64,000 nt of DNA from Burkholderia sp. lig30 (GTDB lineage Bacteria > Pseudomonadota > Gammaproteobacteria > Burkholderiales > Burkholderiaceae), in contig NZ_JGVW01000059.1 in assembly GCF_000687455.2 (NCBI RefSeq), positions 1 to 64,000 of the forward strand, written 5' to 3'. Shown here in pieces: positions 56,997 through 64,000 of this stretch; within the stretch, counting starts at the first letter, position 1; each line of letters opens with the position of its first letter. The translations under genes and the position numbers were made by a program. The notes beneath the pieces were generated by a model. It did no database searches, was not told where the DNA came from, and worked only from the letters and a program-made list of their open reading frames with translations.

Positions 56997-57097
56997 GTCA
57001 TAAACCCGCCATCACCTCACTCTGTCAGCGGATGCGCGAAAGGGGATATGCGGCGTAACGGCCGGGACTCGCCCTCCGCGACTTCGAAAATTCGGCC

Positions 57098-57464
57098 TCA
57101 GGAGAGAACCTCCTGCCAAAACGAGCGCTCCTGTTCGAACGACAGCGTTGCCTTCGCCGGACTCGACGAAGGCAGCACGAGCGTTTCATAGCCCGCCGCC
57201 CCGATCACCTCGGCGAACCGCCCCGCCGTCTTGCCGTTGAAACACACCTTCTTAAGCAACGGCGCATGCTCGCGCAGCGCGTCGAAGTCGTTCGGCTTCG
57301 CATGCCGGATCGCCGAATCGAGACTGCCTTCGCGATGGCATGCGGCGAGCACGTCCCAGACGCCGATGCCGTGCGTCAGCAGGCGTTCGAGCCGCGCGTC
57401 ATACGCAAGCGCATGCAATTCAGGATCATCGAGCACCGCGCCCAGCAATCGCCAGAACTGATTG
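57098..57464 (-). pseudogene. Truncated mug-type glycosylase gene (copy B)
   Basis: Codes for residues 38-158 of the intact protein (NQFWRLLGAV through a C-terminus of FWQEVLS) with an open frame. It lacks the first 37 residues, including the GSFPGE active-site loop and any start. The break falls right after CCAGAACTGATTG, where the sequence switches to the shared leader. It should be inactive as a glycosylase, yet no stop has accumulated. Confidence 0.85.
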
Positions 57465-57671
57465 AGGTTTTGGTCAATTTGACATCGAACCAGAACCACA
57501 TCGGCTCGCCAGCCCACCTTGGACCCGGTGCGTCGTTTCCGTTCGATTCAAGATTCGCGGTTCCGTGCCGATATTCCCGATCGGAGGCCAAATCGAATTC
57601 CGCCAGACAAGACCTCACGCTCATACCCACCGACCTGTAAGCAGATTTTAATAATTAAAGGTAATTCAAAT

Positions 57672-58232
57672 ATGCGCAACGTTATCCGTGCAGTCGGCCT
57701 GGTCACGCCGATTGTGTTATTGGCCGCTTGTTCGATGGTTGCTCCGCCGTATTCCCCCGCTGTCGACAACATTCAGTCACTCAAGAGCGCCACGACCGCG
57801 CACGCGAAAATCGGCCCGTTCGAATCCCGTTCGGATACCACCAATCGGTACCCGGTCCCATTGCGCGCAAACCTGATGAAATCCCCGGTTGGGGATTCGT
57901 TCGGCGCATACCTTGCCGATGCGATGACGAAGGAATTGCTGATGGCCGGCAAGCTCTCTCCGCAAAGCAATGTCGAGATCAAGGCGACACTTTTGGAAAA
58001 CGACATCGACGTCGGCGTGGCAACCGGCGCTGCGAGACTGTCGGCGCGCTTCATCGTGATGCGCGCCGGCGCAGTGCGCTACGACCAGGTCAAATCCGCG
58101 CACACGCAATGGGATTCGGCGTTCGCGGCAATGATTGCCGTACCGAAAGCACGCGAAGAATATCCGCTCGCCGTGCAGAAGTTGCTCGGCGAGCTATACG
58201 CCGATCCCGCCTTCCTCGCGGCAATTCAATAA
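57672..58232 (+). CDS. Lipoprotein of unknown function
   Basis: A 186-residue lipoprotein with signal and lipobox LAAC (Cys20). The mature protein starts SMVAPPYSPAVDNIQSLK and includes PLRANLMKSPVGDSFGAYLADAMTKELLMAGKL, a VEIKATLLENDIDVGV strand pair and a C-terminal Ala-rich helix region. The layout recalls YajG-like or transport-accessory lipoproteins, but I do not assign a family. Preceded by the shared leader. A second lipoprotein follows 33 bases later, so the two are likely co-expressed. Confidence 0.65.
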   Translation: MRNVIRAVGLVTPIVLLAACSMVAPPYSPAVDNIQSLKSATTAHAKIGPFESRSDTTNRYPVPLRANLMKSPVGDSFGAYLADAMTKELLMAGKLSPQSNVEIKATLLENDIDVGVATGAARLSARFIVMRAGAVRYDQVKSAHTQWDSAFAAMIAVPKAREEYPLAVQKLLGELYADPAFLAAIQ

Positions 58233-58265
58233 CGTTACCAACCACACGACGAGAGACCAAGCAAA

Positions 58266-58853
58266 ATGGCATTGATTCGAATGATTGCAGCAGCAACCGT
58301 GGTCGCGGCATTATCAGGATGTGCGCACGAAATTTCGCTGACCGGCGACGCGAACAAGATTCCGGCCCTTGCGACATCGCCGGTCGACAAGACGGTGGGC
58401 CTCGTCATCACGGACGATCAGTTGGCGCGGGAAGTGATTACGCCCGGCGGGGGAGGCGACAAGGTGAGCTATCGCCCCTACCACGACCTTGAATTGCCGA
58501 TTTACGTTGGTCTCGGCCACGTATTCAAGAATGTGACCAAGCTCAAGAGCGCGCCGGATGCAGCAACGATCCAGGCCAAGCATCTTGATTACGTGATCAC
58601 GCCGACGATCAAGACGACGTCGTCGTCCCACAGCCCATTCACGTGGCCGCCCACGGATTTCTCTGTCACGCTCGCCTGCACAGTCGCGGACCCGAGCGGT
58701 CAGACCGTGGTTACCACGGACGTCACGGGTACCGGCCACGCGGAGTTCAGTGAGTTCAAACACAACTTCAGTCTTGCCGGGCAACTTGCAACGGCCGATG
58801 CGGTGACCAAGCTGCAATCCGCACTGGCAAAGGCGCCCGAATTGCAAAAATAG
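58266..58853 (+). CDS. Lipoprotein of unknown function, parent of the decayed copy
   Basis: A 195-residue lipoprotein with lipobox LSGC (Cys19). Mature phrases include TVGLVITDDQLAREVITPGGGG, YVGLGHVFKNVTKLKSAPD and VTLACTVADPSGQTVVTTDVTGTG. Sequence is beta-rich with a late helix. It resembles the inner part of transport-associated outer-membrane lipoproteins, though no family is claimed. A GAGAGAC site precedes the ATG. A truncated, frameshifted duplicate lies at 55985-56249. Confidence 0.65.
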   Translation: MALIRMIAAATVVAALSGCAHEISLTGDANKIPALATSPVDKTVGLVITDDQLAREVITPGGGGDKVSYRPYHDLELPIYVGLGHVFKNVTKLKSAPDAATIQAKHLDYVITPTIKTTSSSHSPFTWPPTDFSVTLACTVADPSGQTVVTTDVTGTGHAEFSEFKHNFSLAGQLATADAVTKLQSALAKAPELQK

Positions 58854-58971
58854 GTACAGGCACGGCGCAGCTGAAACGAACGACGGTTTGGCTGCACCGC
58901 ACTGCTCACGCTCGATTCGAACGAGTCGAGCGCGACGCTACGGATCCTGGAATGAGGATTCGCCGCCTCAG

Positions 58972-59448
58972 TCACCAGCGAATTCCCTGCCAAAAGACGA
59001 GCTTCTGATCGAAAGAAAGCGTCGCGTTCGCTGGGCTAGACGACGGCAGCACAAGCGTTTCATACCCGGCAGCCCCGATCACTTCCGCAAACCGTCCGGC
59101 CGTCTTGCCGTTGAAGCAGACTCTCTTCAACAATGGCGCATGCTCTCTCAACGAATCGAAGTCGTTCGGCTTCGCATGCCGGATCGCCGAATCGAGGCTG
59201 CCTTCGCGATGGCATGCGGCGAGCACGTCCCAGATGCCGATGCCGTGCGTCAACAGGCGTTCGAGCCGAGCGTCATACGCAAGCGCATGCAATTCAGGCT
59301 CGTCGAACACCGCGCCCAGCAACCGCCAGAACTGATTGCGCGGATGCGCGTAATACTGCGCGGCCGCGAGCGACGCCTCGCCGGGAAAACTGCCGAGGAT
59401 CAGCGTATGCGTGCCCGGCCCGACGACCGGCGGAAAACCGCGCAACAT
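58972..59448 (-). CDS. Mug-type uracil/thymine-DNA glycosylase family protein
   Basis: A 158-residue glycosylase-fold protein of the UDG superfamily, Mug/TDG-like or the related HP-specific branch. It has the active-site loop ILGSFPGEASLAAAQYYAHPRNQFW and the C-terminal leucine-loop segment LVLPSSSPANATLSFD, with FNGKTA in between. It would remove uracil or damaged bases from DNA. The ATG overlaps the stop of ubiC by one base (TGATG). Its 3' end is the reference copy for fragments at 51838, 55801 and 57098. Confidence 0.85.
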   Translation of the reverse strand: MLRGFPPVVGPGTHTLILGSFPGEASLAAAQYYAHPRNQFWRLLGAVFDEPELHALAYDARLERLLTHGIGIWDVLAACHREGSLDSAIRHAKPNDFDSLREHAPLLKRVCFNGKTAGRFAEVIGAAGYETLVLPSSSPANATLSFDQKLVFWQGIRW

Positions 59449-60035
59449 CAAGCCGCCTCGCGCGCCGCAGGCCCGTCGCCATGCACGGCCAGATGCCCCC
59501 ACAGCGCCGGCAGCATGCATTCCGTCACCATCAGCGGCGCGCCGTGGCGCTGAAACACCGAGCGCCGCGCAGCGAACGCGTGCGGCGCACGCGCGCCGCC
59601 GAGCGCGTGGCTCGCGAGCGCGTAAAGCGGATGGCCGGCGATCACGCGCCGGCTCACGAGCGCGGAGCGCTCGACTTGCGGATCGCTGTACAGCAGCTCC
59701 GCCAGCGGCCGCGTGCGCAGCCGCCGCATCGTCTGCCAGATGCCCTTGCTCGCGGAAAGCGGCGCGATGCTGTGCGCGGCGACATACGGCGTGCCGTCCA
59801 CCGACAGGATCACCTCGCGCACCCAGACCGGCGTGCGCGGCGCGCTCGCCAGCGCCGTATGCTCGTCGAACCACGGACAGTCGACCGCCTCGCGCGTCAC
59901 CCGCACCGTCACGCGGCCGAGCCGCGCCAGATGCGCGGTCAGCGAGCCGCCGCGCGTGAGCCAGTCGTGCTGCGCGACCGTGCAGCCGGGCCGCGGCACG
60001 TCGCGCCAGCCCGACTGCGCGGCATCGAACCGCAT
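59448..60035 (-). CDS. ubiC: Chorismate lyase
   Basis: UbiC converts chorismate to 4-hydroxybenzoate and pyruvate, the first step of ubiquinone synthesis. The 195-residue protein has [12 protein letters not shown], the catalytic Arg in PVWVREVIL, the [11 protein letters not shown] segment and [15 protein letters not shown] near the end. A GTG twelve bases upstream overlaps the htpG stop as GTGA and is an alternative start. It is flanked by htpG and the glycosylase gene, all overlapping or nearly so. Confidence 0.85.
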   Translation of the reverse strand: MRFDAAQSGWRDVPRPGCTVAQHDWLTRGGSLTAHLARLGRVTVRVTREAVDCPWFDEHTALASAPRTPVWVREVILSVDGTPYVAAHSIAPLSASKGIWQTMRRLRTRPLAELLYSDPQVERSALVSRRVIAGHPLYALASHALGGARAPHAFAARRSVFQRHGAPLMVTECMLPALWGHLAVHGDGPAAREAA

Positions 60036-60043
60036 CCGCGCAT

Positions 60044-61942
60044 TCACGCCGAACGCGACAGCAGCAGCGCGTTGGTCCGCTTCACGAAACTCGCCGGATC
60101 GTCGAGCATCCCGCCCTCGGCGAGCAGCGCCTGATCGAACAGCAGATGGCACCAGTCGCCGAAGTCGGCGCTGTCGGCGTTGAGCTGCCGGACGAGCGCA
60201 TGCTCCGGGTTGATCTCGAGGATCGGCTGGAACGACGGCGCCGTCTGGCCGGCCGCCTTCAGCATCCGCTGCAGGTAGCCGCTCATGTCGTTGTCGTCCG
60301 CGACGAGGCACGACGGCGAATCGGTCAGGCGGAACGTGACGCGCACGTCCTTCACCTTGTCGCCGAGCGCTTCCTTCATCTTCTCGACGACCGGCTTGAT
60401 CGCCTCGCCCGCTTCTTCCTGCGCCTTCTTCTCGTCGTCGTTCACCGCGCCGAGATCGAGGTCGCCGCGTGCGACGCTCGCGAGCGCCTTGCCGTCGAAT
60501 TCCTGCAGGAACGACAGCATCCACTCGTCGACGCGGTCGGTCAGCAGCAGCACCTCGACGCCCTTCTTGCGGAACACTTCGAGATGCGGGCTGTTCTTTG
60601 CGGCCTGCCAGGTGTCGGCGGTCACGTAGTAGACCTTGTCCTGCTCCGGCTTCATGCGCGCGACATAATCGGCGAGCGACACGTTCTGCTCGTCGGTCTC
60701 GCCGTGCGTCGTCGCGAAGCGCAGCAGCTTCGCGACGCGCTCGCGGTTCGCCTGATCCTCGCCGACGCCTTCCTTCAGCACCTGGCCGAACGCGTTCCAG
60801 AAGGTCTTGTACTTGTCCTTGCCGGCATCGTCCTCGGCGCCCGCCAGCTCCTCGAGCATCGACAGCACGCGCTTCGTCACGCCTTCGCGGATCGCCTTCA
60901 CGTCGCGGCTTTCCTGCAGGATTTCGCGCGACACGTTGAGCGGCAGGTCGGCCGAATCGACGACGCCCTTGATGAAGCGCAGATACTGCGGCAGCAGCTG
61001 CTCGGCGTCGTCCATGATGAACACGCGCTTCACGTACAGCTTCAGGCCGCCGCGATAGTCGCGGTTCCACAGGTCGAACGGCGCGTGCGACGGCACGTAC
61101 AGCAGCTGCGTATACTCGCTGCGGCCCTCGACGCGGTTGTGCGTCCACGTGAGCGGGTTCTGGTGGTCGTGCGCGAGGTGCTGGTAGAACTGCTGATACT
61201 GCTCGTCGGTGACGTCGCTCTTCGAGCGGGTCCACAGCGCGCTCGCCTGGTTGACGGTCTCGTCCTCGTCCTTGCGGACCATCTCGCCCTTGTCGGCGTC
61301 CCACTCTTCCTTCTGCATCAGGATCGGCAGGCCGACGTGGTCCGAATACTTCTGGATGATCGACTTCAGGCGATAGGTGGACAGCAGCTCGTCCTCGTCC
61401 GCGCGCAGGTGCAGCGTGATCGTCGTGCCGCGCTGCGCGCGCTCGATCGCGTCGACCGTGAAGTCGCCCTCGCCCGCGCTTTCCCAGCGCACGCCCTCCG
61501 ACGCCGGCAGCCCGGCGCGGCGCGTCTCGACGGTGATCCGGTCGGCGACGATGAAGCCCGAGTAGAAGCCGACGCCGAACTGGCCGATCAGGGCCGCATC
61601 CTTCTGCTGGTCGCCGGAGAGCTTCGCGAAGAATTCCTTGGTGCCCGAGCGGGCGATCGTGCCGAGATTGGCGATCGCCTCGTCGCGGCTCATGCCGATG
61701 CCGTTGTCGTCGAGCGTGACCGTGCGCGCGGCCTTGTCGTACGCGATGCGGATGCGCAGGTTCGGATCGTTCTCGTACAGCGCGTTGTTCGCGAGCGCCT
61801 CGAAGCGCAGCTTGTCGGCGGCGTCGGACGCGTTCGACACCAGTTCGCGCAGGAAGATTTCCTTGTTGCTGTAAAGCGAATGAATCATCAGGTGGAGGAG
61901 TTGCTTGACCTCTGCCTGAAAGCTCATCGTCTGCTGTGTCAT
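60044..61942 (-). CDS. htpG: Chaperone HtpG (Hsp90)
   Basis: A full-length 632-residue bacterial Hsp90. The N-terminal ATPase is recognisable: [15 protein letters not shown], the Asp in [15 protein letters not shown], and [17 protein letters not shown] middle domain with the conserved Arg follows ([22 protein letters not shown]), then a C-terminal dimer domain with [10 protein letters not shown]. It helps fold stress-labile clients in the cytoplasm. ubiC lies immediately downstream. Confidence 0.97.
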   Translation of the reverse strand: MTQQTMSFQAEVKQLLHLMIHSLYSNKEIFLRELVSNASDAADKLRFEALANNALYENDPNLRIRIAYDKAARTVTLDDNGIGMSRDEAIANLGTIARSGTKEFFAKLSGDQQKDAALIGQFGVGFYSGFIVADRITVETRRAGLPASEGVRWESAGEGDFTVDAIERAQRGTTITLHLRADEDELLSTYRLKSIIQKYSDHVGLPILMQKEEWDADKGEMVRKDEDETVNQASALWTRSKSDVTDEQYQQFYQHLAHDHQNPLTWTHNRVEGRSEYTQLLYVPSHAPFDLWNRDYRGGLKLYVKRVFIMDDAEQLLPQYLRFIKGVVDSADLPLNVSREILQESRDVKAIREGVTKRVLSMLEELAGAEDDAGKDKYKTFWNAFGQVLKEGVGEDQANRERVAKLLRFATTHGETDEQNVSLADYVARMKPEQDKVYYVTADTWQAAKNSPHLEVFRKKGVEVLLLTDRVDEWMLSFLQEFDGKALASVARGDLDLGAVNDDEKKAQEEAGEAIKPVVEKMKEALGDKVKDVRVTFRLTDSPSCLVADDNDMSGYLQRMLKAAGQTAPSFQPILEINPEHALVRQLNADSADFGDWCHLLFDQALLAEGGMLDDPASFVKRTNALLLSRSA

Positions 61943-62194
61943 GGGTGTGGTTTCCTCTTACTTGAATGGTGTGGCGCCGGGTGCGACATGCGGGGCAGGC
62001 ATTGGGCGGCTACTTGGGGACGGGCCACAGGATTTCAAGGGCTTCGTGCGACTCGCGTTCGAGCCGGATGTGCGAACGAGCCCCGAAATTTCGCTCAAAA
62101 CTGAGCACTGCTCCATGCTAATTCGAACTGATCCGATGGCTCTGCCGCTTGCAATTTGATGAAATTTCGCATCAGCAGCCATACTGGAGACCAC

Positions 62195-62653
62195 ATGATT
62201 CAGTGCAGCTTCGAACTCAATAACCAGCCGATCAGCATGTTCCGGATTCGCGAACTCTCTCTGCCGGCGTTTTCGGGACTTCCGCCTTACGTTAATGTCA
62301 GGGCGGCCGGTTGTCTCGCAGATTTCGGGCCGATTCCACCCGGACAATATTACGTTGTCGACAGGCGTTCCGGAGGAAGGCTCGGGTGGCTGCATGACAG
62401 TTTCGGCGGAAAGTCCGAGTGGTTTGCGCTTTATGCGGCCGACGGATCGATCGACGACTCCACGCTCTGTGACGACGTGCAGCGCGGCCAGTTCCGCCTG
62501 CATCCTCGCGGACCTCGCGGGATCAGCCGGGGATGCATCGTCATCGACAACGAAAGCGACTTCCAGCACATGCGGGCGCTTCTAGTCAACAACGGACTGC
62601 ATCCGATACCCGGAAGCATGCTGCGCGCATATGGGATGGTGACCGTGCAATGA
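62195..62653 (+). CDS. Tlde1-like (DUF2778) type VI L,D-transpeptidase effector
   Basis: A 152-residue protein of the DUF2778 group, which includes the Tlde1 type VI effector that edits peptidoglycan tetrapeptides in rivals. Supporting segments are MIQCSFELNNQPISMF, the FGPIPPGQYYVVDRRSGG turn and the C-terminal catalytic block FRLHPRGPRGISRGCIVIDN, with His103 and Cys114 in L,D-transpeptidase spacing. No signal peptide is seen, as for injected effectors. I chose the ATG at 62195 with TGGAGA upstream. The next gene's start overlaps its stop (ATGA). Confidence 0.8.
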   Translation: MIQCSFELNNQPISMFRIRELSLPAFSGLPPYVNVRAAGCLADFGPIPPGQYYVVDRRSGGRLGWLHDSFGGKSEWFALYAADGSIDDSTLCDDVQRGQFRLHPRGPRGISRGCIVIDNESDFQHMRALLVNNGLHPIPGSMLRAYGMVTVQ

Positions 62654-62913
62654 AGCGCCTCGCCCGAATCACCGCCGCCGTTGTCTGGATTGCGTTTGCG
62701 TCGCTTGCGTTGACCTATTGGTGGATTCGGCATCCCGACCTGATCCCTTCACCGCCGCTTGCCTTCTCGCTTTGGCTGGATCGACTTTTCGGCGCGCACG
62801 ACTGCGAATCGTCAGGAGACGTCGACCTTTACTATTCGCTGATTGCCTCCGTGCTGATCGTCAGCCTCCTCACATTCGCCTGCTGGCGGCTTTTCCGATG
62901 GAGGCACAATTGA
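62650..62913 (+). CDS. Two-helix membrane protein, candidate immunity protein
   Basis: An 87-residue protein starting MKRLARITAAVVWIAFA. Two hydrophobic helices lie at about 7-25 and 62-80. Basic residues at both ends (MKRLAR, RLFRWRHN) put the termini in the cytoplasm and leave a loop of about 35 residues (HPDLIPSPPLAF... HDCESSGD) in the periplasm. The ATGA overlap with the DUF2778 gene strongly suggests an effector/immunity pair. It does not resemble the known Tlde1 immunity protein by appearance. No family is recognised. Confidence 0.65.
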   Translation: MKRLARITAAVVWIAFASLALTYWWIRHPDLIPSPPLAFSLWLDRLFGAHDCESSGDVDLYYSLIASVLIVSLLTFACWRLFRWRHN

Positions 62914-63026
62914 TCGATCAACCCCGTCTCGAAAGACATTGTCGATGGCCCGTTCCGCTGGCAACTCGGCTGGCTTCATGACCGTGTCAGCGAGAGAGCT
63001 GAGCGGTCTCGGCCACCCCGCCCGAC

Positions 63027-64000
63027 TCAAGATGCCCGCCGCGCGACCGAATCCACGTAGCGCGACAGCAGGCCCGGCAGCGCCGGATCGCCGCAGTTCG
63101 CGACGTTGAAGCGGGTCCACGTCGACGGCGACTGCTGCGGCGAGAACAAACTGCCCGGCGTCAGCAGGAAGCCCGCCTCGTGTGCGGCCGCCGCGAGCGC
63201 GTCGGAATCGACCCCGGTATCGGCCCACAGGAACATCCCCGCCGCCGGCATCGTGAACAGCCGCATGCCCGCGCGCTCGAGCATCCGCGCGGTCTTGTCG
63301 CGCACGCCGTCGAGCCGCGCGCGCAGCCGCTCGACGTGGCGGCGGTAATGCCCCTCCGTCAGCACCTTGTACAGCACCCGCTCGTTCAGCTCGGGCGTCG
63401 TCATGCCGACCAGCATCTTCTGGTCGGTGATCGCCTTCGCGATTTCCGGCGCGCACGCGACGAAGCCCACCCGCAGGTTGGGCGCGAGTGTCTTCGAGTA
63501 GCTGCCGAGGAAGATCACCCGCTTGAGCTGGTCGAGGCTCGCGAGCCGCGTCGCCGGGTAGCTCGGCGGGCACAGGTCGCCGTACACGTCGTCCTCGACC
63601 ACCAGAAAATCGTAGGTCTCGGCGAGCTGCAGGATGCGGAACGCCTGCGCGGCCGACAGCGACGTGCCGGTCGGGTTCTGCAGCACCGAATTGATCACCA
63701 GCATCTTCGGACGCCACATCTGCACGAGCGTCTCGAGCGCGTCGAGATCCGGGCCGTCCGGCGTATACGGCATGCCGACGAGCTGTGCGCCCTGCGACGC
63801 GAAGCGGCCGAACATCTGGAACCACGCGGGATCGCCGACGATCACCGCATCGCCCGGCCGCACGTAGATCCGCGAGATCAGGTCGATCCCCTGCGTGATG
63901 CCGGACACCAGCACGAGCTGGTCGGGCGTCGCGCCGATCTCCAGCTCCGCGAGGCGGGTCTGCAGCTGCTGGCGCAGCGGCAGGAAGCCTTGCGCGCTGC
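63027..64000 (-). CDS. MocR/PdxR-type regulator, aminotransferase part, cut by window
   Basis: The C-terminal class I aminotransferase-like domain of a GntR/MocR fusion regulator. It has PGDAVIVGDPAWFQMF, the PLP-ring residues in NSVLQNPTGTSLS and VVEDDVYGDL, and the Schiff-base Lys in LGSYSKTLAPNLRVGF. The frame remains open to the window end, where QGFLPLRQQLQ appears, so the N-terminal winged-helix domain must lie beyond. A stand-alone aminotransferase is the alternative. Such regulators sense PLP or related amines. Confidence 0.85.
   Translation of the reverse strand, partial: SAQGFLPLRQQLQTRLAELEIGATPDQLVLVSGITQGIDLISRIYVRPGDAVIVGDPAWFQMFGRFASQGAQLVGMPYTPDGPDLDALETLVQMWRPKMLVINSVLQNPTGTSLSAAQAFRILQLAETYDFLVVEDDVYGDLCPPSYPATRLASLDQLKRVIFLGSYSKTLAPNLRVGFVACAPEIAKAITDQKMLVGMTTPELNERVLYKVLTEGHYRRHVERLRARLDGVRDKTARMLERAGMRLFTMPAAGMFLWADTGVDSDALAAAAHEAGFLLTPGSLFSPQQSPSTWTRFNVANCGDPALPGLLSRYVDSVARRAS

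Noticed and set aside
57098-57517. A complete 139-residue glycosylase gene
   Set aside because: The apparent N-terminus is read from the unrelated leader sequence; the GSFPGE loop is missing, so it was scored as a truncated copy.
59448-61304. A 618-codon continuous frame joining ubiC to part of htpG's complement frame
   Set aside because: Only the first 195 codons (from 60035) match chorismate lyase; the rest is an out-of-frame reading of htpG.

Overview
The window is a GC-rich, gene-dense stretch of a betaproteobacterial chromosome. It is most likely Burkholderia, probably the B. cepacia complex. This rests on the nadD-rsfS-rlmH-maf-rng order, an LPS-core block next to msbA, a very long Ala/Pro-rich FtsK, a polyhydroxybutyrate depolymerase and the codon bias. 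Genus placement is from recognition, not from a search. No rRNA, CRISPR array, insertion sequence or prophage was seen.

Layout. 1-3797: housekeeping cluster (NAD synthesis, ribosome silencing, 23S methylation, Maf, RNase G). 3798-5580: an AT-richer stretch, tRNA-Asn and tRNA-Gly behind a good promoter, a degenerate tRNA-like sequence, a terminator and two tiny genes. 5997-11279: a chemoreceptor, a PRC-barrel lipoprotein coupled to an MFS transporter, a FUSC-type membrane protein and an RcnB-like metal-stress protein. 11395-16370: lipid A flippase MsbA and three LPS-core glycosyltransferases. 16408-21940: dnaE, trhO, gluQ. 21941-24043: an AT-richer type VI secretion islet (PAAR protein, Tae4-like amidase, two paralogous membrane proteins). 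24300-28406: rhlE, a lysozyme-inhibitor-like protein, purT, a META lipoprotein. 28550-39621: ftsK, a GH15 glycosidase, phaZ, a TetR regulator, rsxB-nth. 39640-51585: transporters, two cytochromes c, a MoxR/VWA pair, transaldolase, a solute symporter with a DUF3311 partner, a spermidine synthase-like protein and YjdM.

51838-59448 is a mosaic accessory region at the 3' end of a mug-type uracil-DNA glycosylase gene. Decayed or truncated pieces of that gene recur at 51.8, 55.8 and 57.1 kb. Between them lie a small catabolic cluster (RidA, alpha/beta hydrolase, MFS permease, GntR regulator), a decayed lipoprotein gene, an AT-rich secreted-protein gene and two lipoprotein genes. After it come ubiC and htpG. 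A second candidate type VI module follows (62195-62913): a Tlde1/DUF2778-like L,D-transpeptidase effector with a two-helix membrane protein. The window ends inside a MocR-type regulator gene.

The most interesting signal is the pair of separate peptidoglycan-targeting effector islets. In each, the gene in the immunity position encodes a small integral membrane protein whose start overlaps the effector stop as ATGA. The described immunity proteins for these effector classes are, to my knowledge, soluble periplasmic or lipid-anchored. The second signal is the repeated accretion of cassettes at the mug 3' end.
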